A DNA stretch of 6,708 nt from Christensenella sp. UBA941 (GTDB taxonomy: Bacteria; Bacillota; Clostridia; Christensenellales; UBA941). The notes beneath the pieces were generated by a model that saw only the letters and a program-made list of their open reading frames with translations, was not told the DNA's origin and did no database searches. Position 1 is the first letter of the stretch. The number at the start of each line of letters is the position of its first letter. Shown here piece by piece: positions 5,181 through 6,708 of this stretch. The DNA is taken from the NCBI GenBank assembly GCA_002293365.1, contig DBDD01000307.1:7099-13806 (forward strand), in the 5' to 3' direction. A program made the translations under genes and the position numbers.

Positions 5181-6227
5181 ATGGGCCTGTTTGAGTTTAA
5201 CGACGTTGGCATCGATTTGGGTACATCTACTGTACTCGTTTATGTAAAAGGCAAAGGCATCGTCCTTAGGGAACCGTCTGTTGTCGCTGTTGAAAAGATT
5301 TCGGGCCGGCTTTTGGCTATTGGCGAAGAAGCGCGCCGTATGCTCGGGCGTACGCCCGGTTCCATCATGGCGCTTCGCCCGCTCAAGGACGGCGTTATCT
5401 CCAATTTTGACATTACGGAACGCATGCTCCGGCATTTCTTAAAAAAAGTGGTTGGACGGCGTATATTCTTTAAACCACGGGTTGTCGTATGTGTGCCAAG
5501 CGGCGTTACCGAGGTCGAAAAGCGCTCCGTTATCGACGCGACGGAAGAAGCGGGCGCAAGGCACACATTTTTAATCGAAGAACCAATCGCGGCCGCGATT
5601 GGTTCCGGTATCGATATCTCCGAGCCGCGCGGCAATATGGTCGTCGATATCGGCGGCGGTACTACGGACGTCGCCGTCATCTCTCTTGGCGGCGCCGTTT
5701 TGTCCGATTCCATCAAAGTCGCCGGCGATAAGTTCGATGAGGCGATAATCCGCTACATGCGCAAAAAACATAACCTGCTAATCGGCGAACGCACGGCGGA
5801 AGATATGAAAATGGGAATTGGCTCGGCATATCCGCGGCGAGAGCAGACTTTCCTGGAAATCAAAGGCAGGAACCTCATTTCCGGCTTGCCTCAGGCGCTT
5901 ACAGTTAGCTCCAATGAAATGATTGAAGCGCTCGAAGAGCCTTTACAGGTTATTTTGGAGACGGTGCGCGGTATCTTCGAGCGCATGCCTCCGGAATTGA
6001 CGAGCGACATCGCCGAGCGCGGAATATGCATTACCGGCGGCGGCGGGCTGCTCTATGGCATGGAAAAATTTATCGCAGAACATACGAAGGTTCCATGCTA
6101 TATCGCGGAGGATCCTGTTTCCTGCGTCGCGATTGGCACGGGCAAGGCCTTGGAGGATCTCGACCTCTATTCACGCGGCGCCGTATACGACTACAAGCGC
6201 GGCGATTATTTCGAGAGCTATATGTAA
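5181..6227 (+). CDS. mreB: MreB/Mbl-family bacterial actin, rod-shape determining protein
   Basis: A 348-residue actin-family ATPase that polymerises at the inner face of the membrane and guides the cell-wall elongation machinery. The nucleotide-binding motifs are complete: phosphate 1 GIDLGTST (10-17), the catalytic-glutamate region IEEPIAAAIG (132-141), phosphate 2 DIGGGTTD (156-163), AGDKFD (181-186) and the adenosine motif ITGGGG (284-289). The hydrophobic IFF at 95-97 sits where MreB proteins carry their membrane-insertion loop. Length is normal for the family. The C-terminal tail after 328 is rich in tyrosine (330, 336, 338, 343, 347), which I do not recall from typical MreB. The gene stands alone, with no mreC or mreD after it, which is more usual for Mbl/MreBH paralogues than for the mreBCD operon copy, so the exact paralogue is unsettled. 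A perfect 26-bp palindrome lies in the IEEPIAAAIG codons. Confidence 0.95.
   Translation: MGLFEFNDVGIDLGTSTVLVYVKGKGIVLREPSVVAVEKISGRLLAIGEEARRMLGRTPGSIMALRPLKDGVISNFDITERMLRHFLKKVVGRRIFFKPRVVVCVPSGVTEVEKRSVIDATEEAGARHTFLIEEPIAAAIGSGIDISEPRGNMVVDIGGGTTDVAVISLGGAVLSDSIKVAGDKFDEAIIRYMRKKHNLLIGERTAEDMKMGIGSAYPRREQTFLEIKGRNLISGLPQALTVSSNEMIEALEEPLQVILETVRGIFERMPPELTSDIAERGICITGGGGLLYGMEKFIAEHTKVPCYIAEDPVSCVAIGTGKALEDLDLYSRGAVYDYKRGDYFESYM
5580..5605. repeat. Perfect 26-bp palindrome inside mreB
   Basis: Positions 5580-5605 equal their own reverse complement with no spacer, centred on GCGGCCGC. They encode E-P-I-A-A-A-I-G-S at the catalytic motif of MreB, and the opposite strand encodes the same peptide because of the symmetry. 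Pairing stops at 5579/5606. Confidence 0.95.
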
Positions 6228-6263
6228 CTGTAATATATAAATAATCGGTGGATTCATCGGTGC

Positions 6264-6304
6264 TTGGCGCGTTTAATATAATAATTATTGCCAACGTTTT
6301 ATTG
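6264..6304 (+). terminator. Weak candidate terminator after mreB
   Basis: TTGGC (6264-6268) and GCCAA (6290-6294) form a 5-bp stem around a 21-base AT-rich loop, followed by CGTTTTATTG. The short stem and large loop make it a poor terminator. Nothing better is visible in the 133-base gap after mreB. Confidence 0.25.
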
Positions 6305-6330
6305 TTTTATCCGGCCATGTGTGTTAAAAT
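6302..6330 (+). promoter_or_regulatory. Predicted extended -10 promoter for the coiled-coil gene
   Basis: TTGTTT (6302-6307), a 17-base spacer and TAAAAT (6325-6330) with TG one base upstream form an extended -10 promoter. RNA would start near 6337, leaving a short leader that holds the AAAGGGG ribosome site (6347-6353, 7 bases before ATG 6361). Confidence 0.6.
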
Positions 6331-6360
6331 AGCTTCACCATCCATCAAAGGGGCAAGCCT

Positions 6361-6708
6361 ATGAATAACGAGGAAAAGATACTGGCGCTGCTGGAAACCA
6401 TGCAAGGCAGCATCGGAACCATGCAAGGCAGCATCGGAACCATGCAAGGCAGCATCGGAACCATGCAAGGCAGTTTCAAAACCATGCAAGGTACAATCGA
6501 GACCATGCAAGGCGATATCAAAACCATGCAAGGTACCATTGAAACCATGCAAGGCACCATTGAAACCATGCAAGGCGATATCGTAACCATGAAGGGCGAT
6601 ATAAAGACGATCGATAACCGCCTCGATAGGCTCGAGCATGAACATTCCGAGATGGCTTCGGCAATAAGGCGCATCGATAGATCCGTTATTCGGGAGTGTA
6701 ATCATCTC
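6361..6708 (+). CDS. Small heptad-repeat coiled-coil protein of unknown function (3' end outside window)
   Basis: The frame is open from ATG 6361 to the window end, 116 codons with no stop. After MNNEEKILALLE comes a run of heptads beginning TMQG or TMKG at residues 13, 20, 27, 34, 41, 48, 55, 62, 69 and 76, then a degenerate TIDN at 83. Met and Ile (or Phe39) alternate with 4/3 spacing (14, 18, 21, 25 ... 77, 81), continuing as Ile84, Leu88 and Leu91. This is an a/d coiled-coil core extending past the repeats. No signal peptide or membrane segment is seen. The opening and layout resemble small Clostridia coiled-coil proteins of unknown function, but I cannot name a family. It has its own promoter and a strong ribosome site (AAAGGGG). 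A tail-fibre-like or scaffold role would be guesswork. The antisense reading frames over this region are shadows of the repeat. Confidence 0.85.
   Translation, partial: MNNEEKILALLETMQGSIGTMQGSIGTMQGSIGTMQGSFKTMQGTIETMQGDIKTMQGTIETMQGTIETMQGDIVTMKGDIKTIDNRLDRLEHEHSEMASAIRRIDRSVIRECNHL
6397..6606 (+). repeat. Ten tandem 21-bp units coding heptads
   Basis: Ten consecutive 21-bp units begin ACC-ATG at 6397, 6418, 6439, 6460, 6481, 6502, 6523, 6544, 6565 and 6586. The first three are identical over all 21 bases. Later units differ mainly in the last three codons. The tenth has AAG for CAA, and an eleventh stretch (6607-6627) keeps only traces. The gradient suggests the newest duplications are at the 5' end. 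Every unit length is a multiple of three, so copy-number change would keep the frame. Confidence 0.97.

Noticed and set aside
5240..5716. 158-codon minus-strand frame inside mreB that also contains EPIAAAIGS
   Set aside because: It is a shadow of mreB; the shared peptide comes only from the perfect palindrome at 5580-5605.
6244..6262. Direct repeat ATCGGTG at 6244-6250 and 6256-6262 after mreB
   Set aside because: Two 7-base copies 12 bases apart are too short to support an operator or iteron claim.
6307..6705. Minus-strand frames with repeated ALHG or PCMV peptides
   Set aside because: They are antisense products of the 21-bp repeats. The plus frame has a promoter, a ribosome site and heptad periodicity.

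Overview
The window looks like chromosomal DNA of a Gram-positive-type bacterium, most likely a member of the Clostridia (Bacillota), possibly an uncultured gut or anaerobic lineage. The reasons are strong AGGAG/GGGAGG ribosome sites, SigA-like promoters with extended -10 boxes, a small CPxx...CxxC protein of a type I know mainly from Clostridia, and a TGS/ThrRS-like/uridine-kinase fusion common in Clostridia and Thermotogae. This assignment is an inference from gene content; there is no rRNA or other decisive marker here.

Layout, left to right. A 5'-nucleotidase gene, surE, runs leftwards off the window edge from a TTG start (581-1). It diverges from a small gene for a zinc-ribbon-like protein (730-954), and each has its own recognisable promoter. 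An 80-bp inverted-repeat element (970-1048) separates the small gene from a 551-residue nucleoside (uridine) kinase-like protein (1095-2750). A second element of the same architecture (2765-2846) fills the gap between that gene and a convergent, soluble hybrid sensor histidine kinase, PAS-HisKA-HATPase-REC-REC (4907-2859). Divergent from the kinase is a stand-alone MreB/Mbl-family cell-shape gene (5181-6227). Its leader has a good promoter and a hairpin just before the ribosome site. The last gene (6361 to beyond the window) encodes a small coiled-coil protein built from ten in-frame 21-bp repeats.

The genes do not form one pathway. They look like a set of independently transcribed housekeeping and signalling genes: nucleotide salvage and dephosphorylation (SurE, uridine kinase-like), signalling (hybrid kinase) and cell shape (MreB). 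No defence system, prophage, CRISPR array, tRNA or rRNA was seen.

The most interesting non-coding signal is the pair of elements flanking the kinase-like gene. In all four arms the tetranucleotide GTAG lies directly at the foot of a palindrome, and the two arms of each element face each other. This is the architecture described for REP/REPIN sequences mobilised by RAYT (REP-associated tyrosine transposase) enzymes. In the second element the two arms differ at four positions, yet both arms remain perfect 20-bp palindromes, which suggests that the single-arm hairpin is the conserved unit. Other notable signals are a perfect 26-bp palindrome inside the catalytic motif of mreB and the very recent-looking tandem duplication in the coiled-coil gene.
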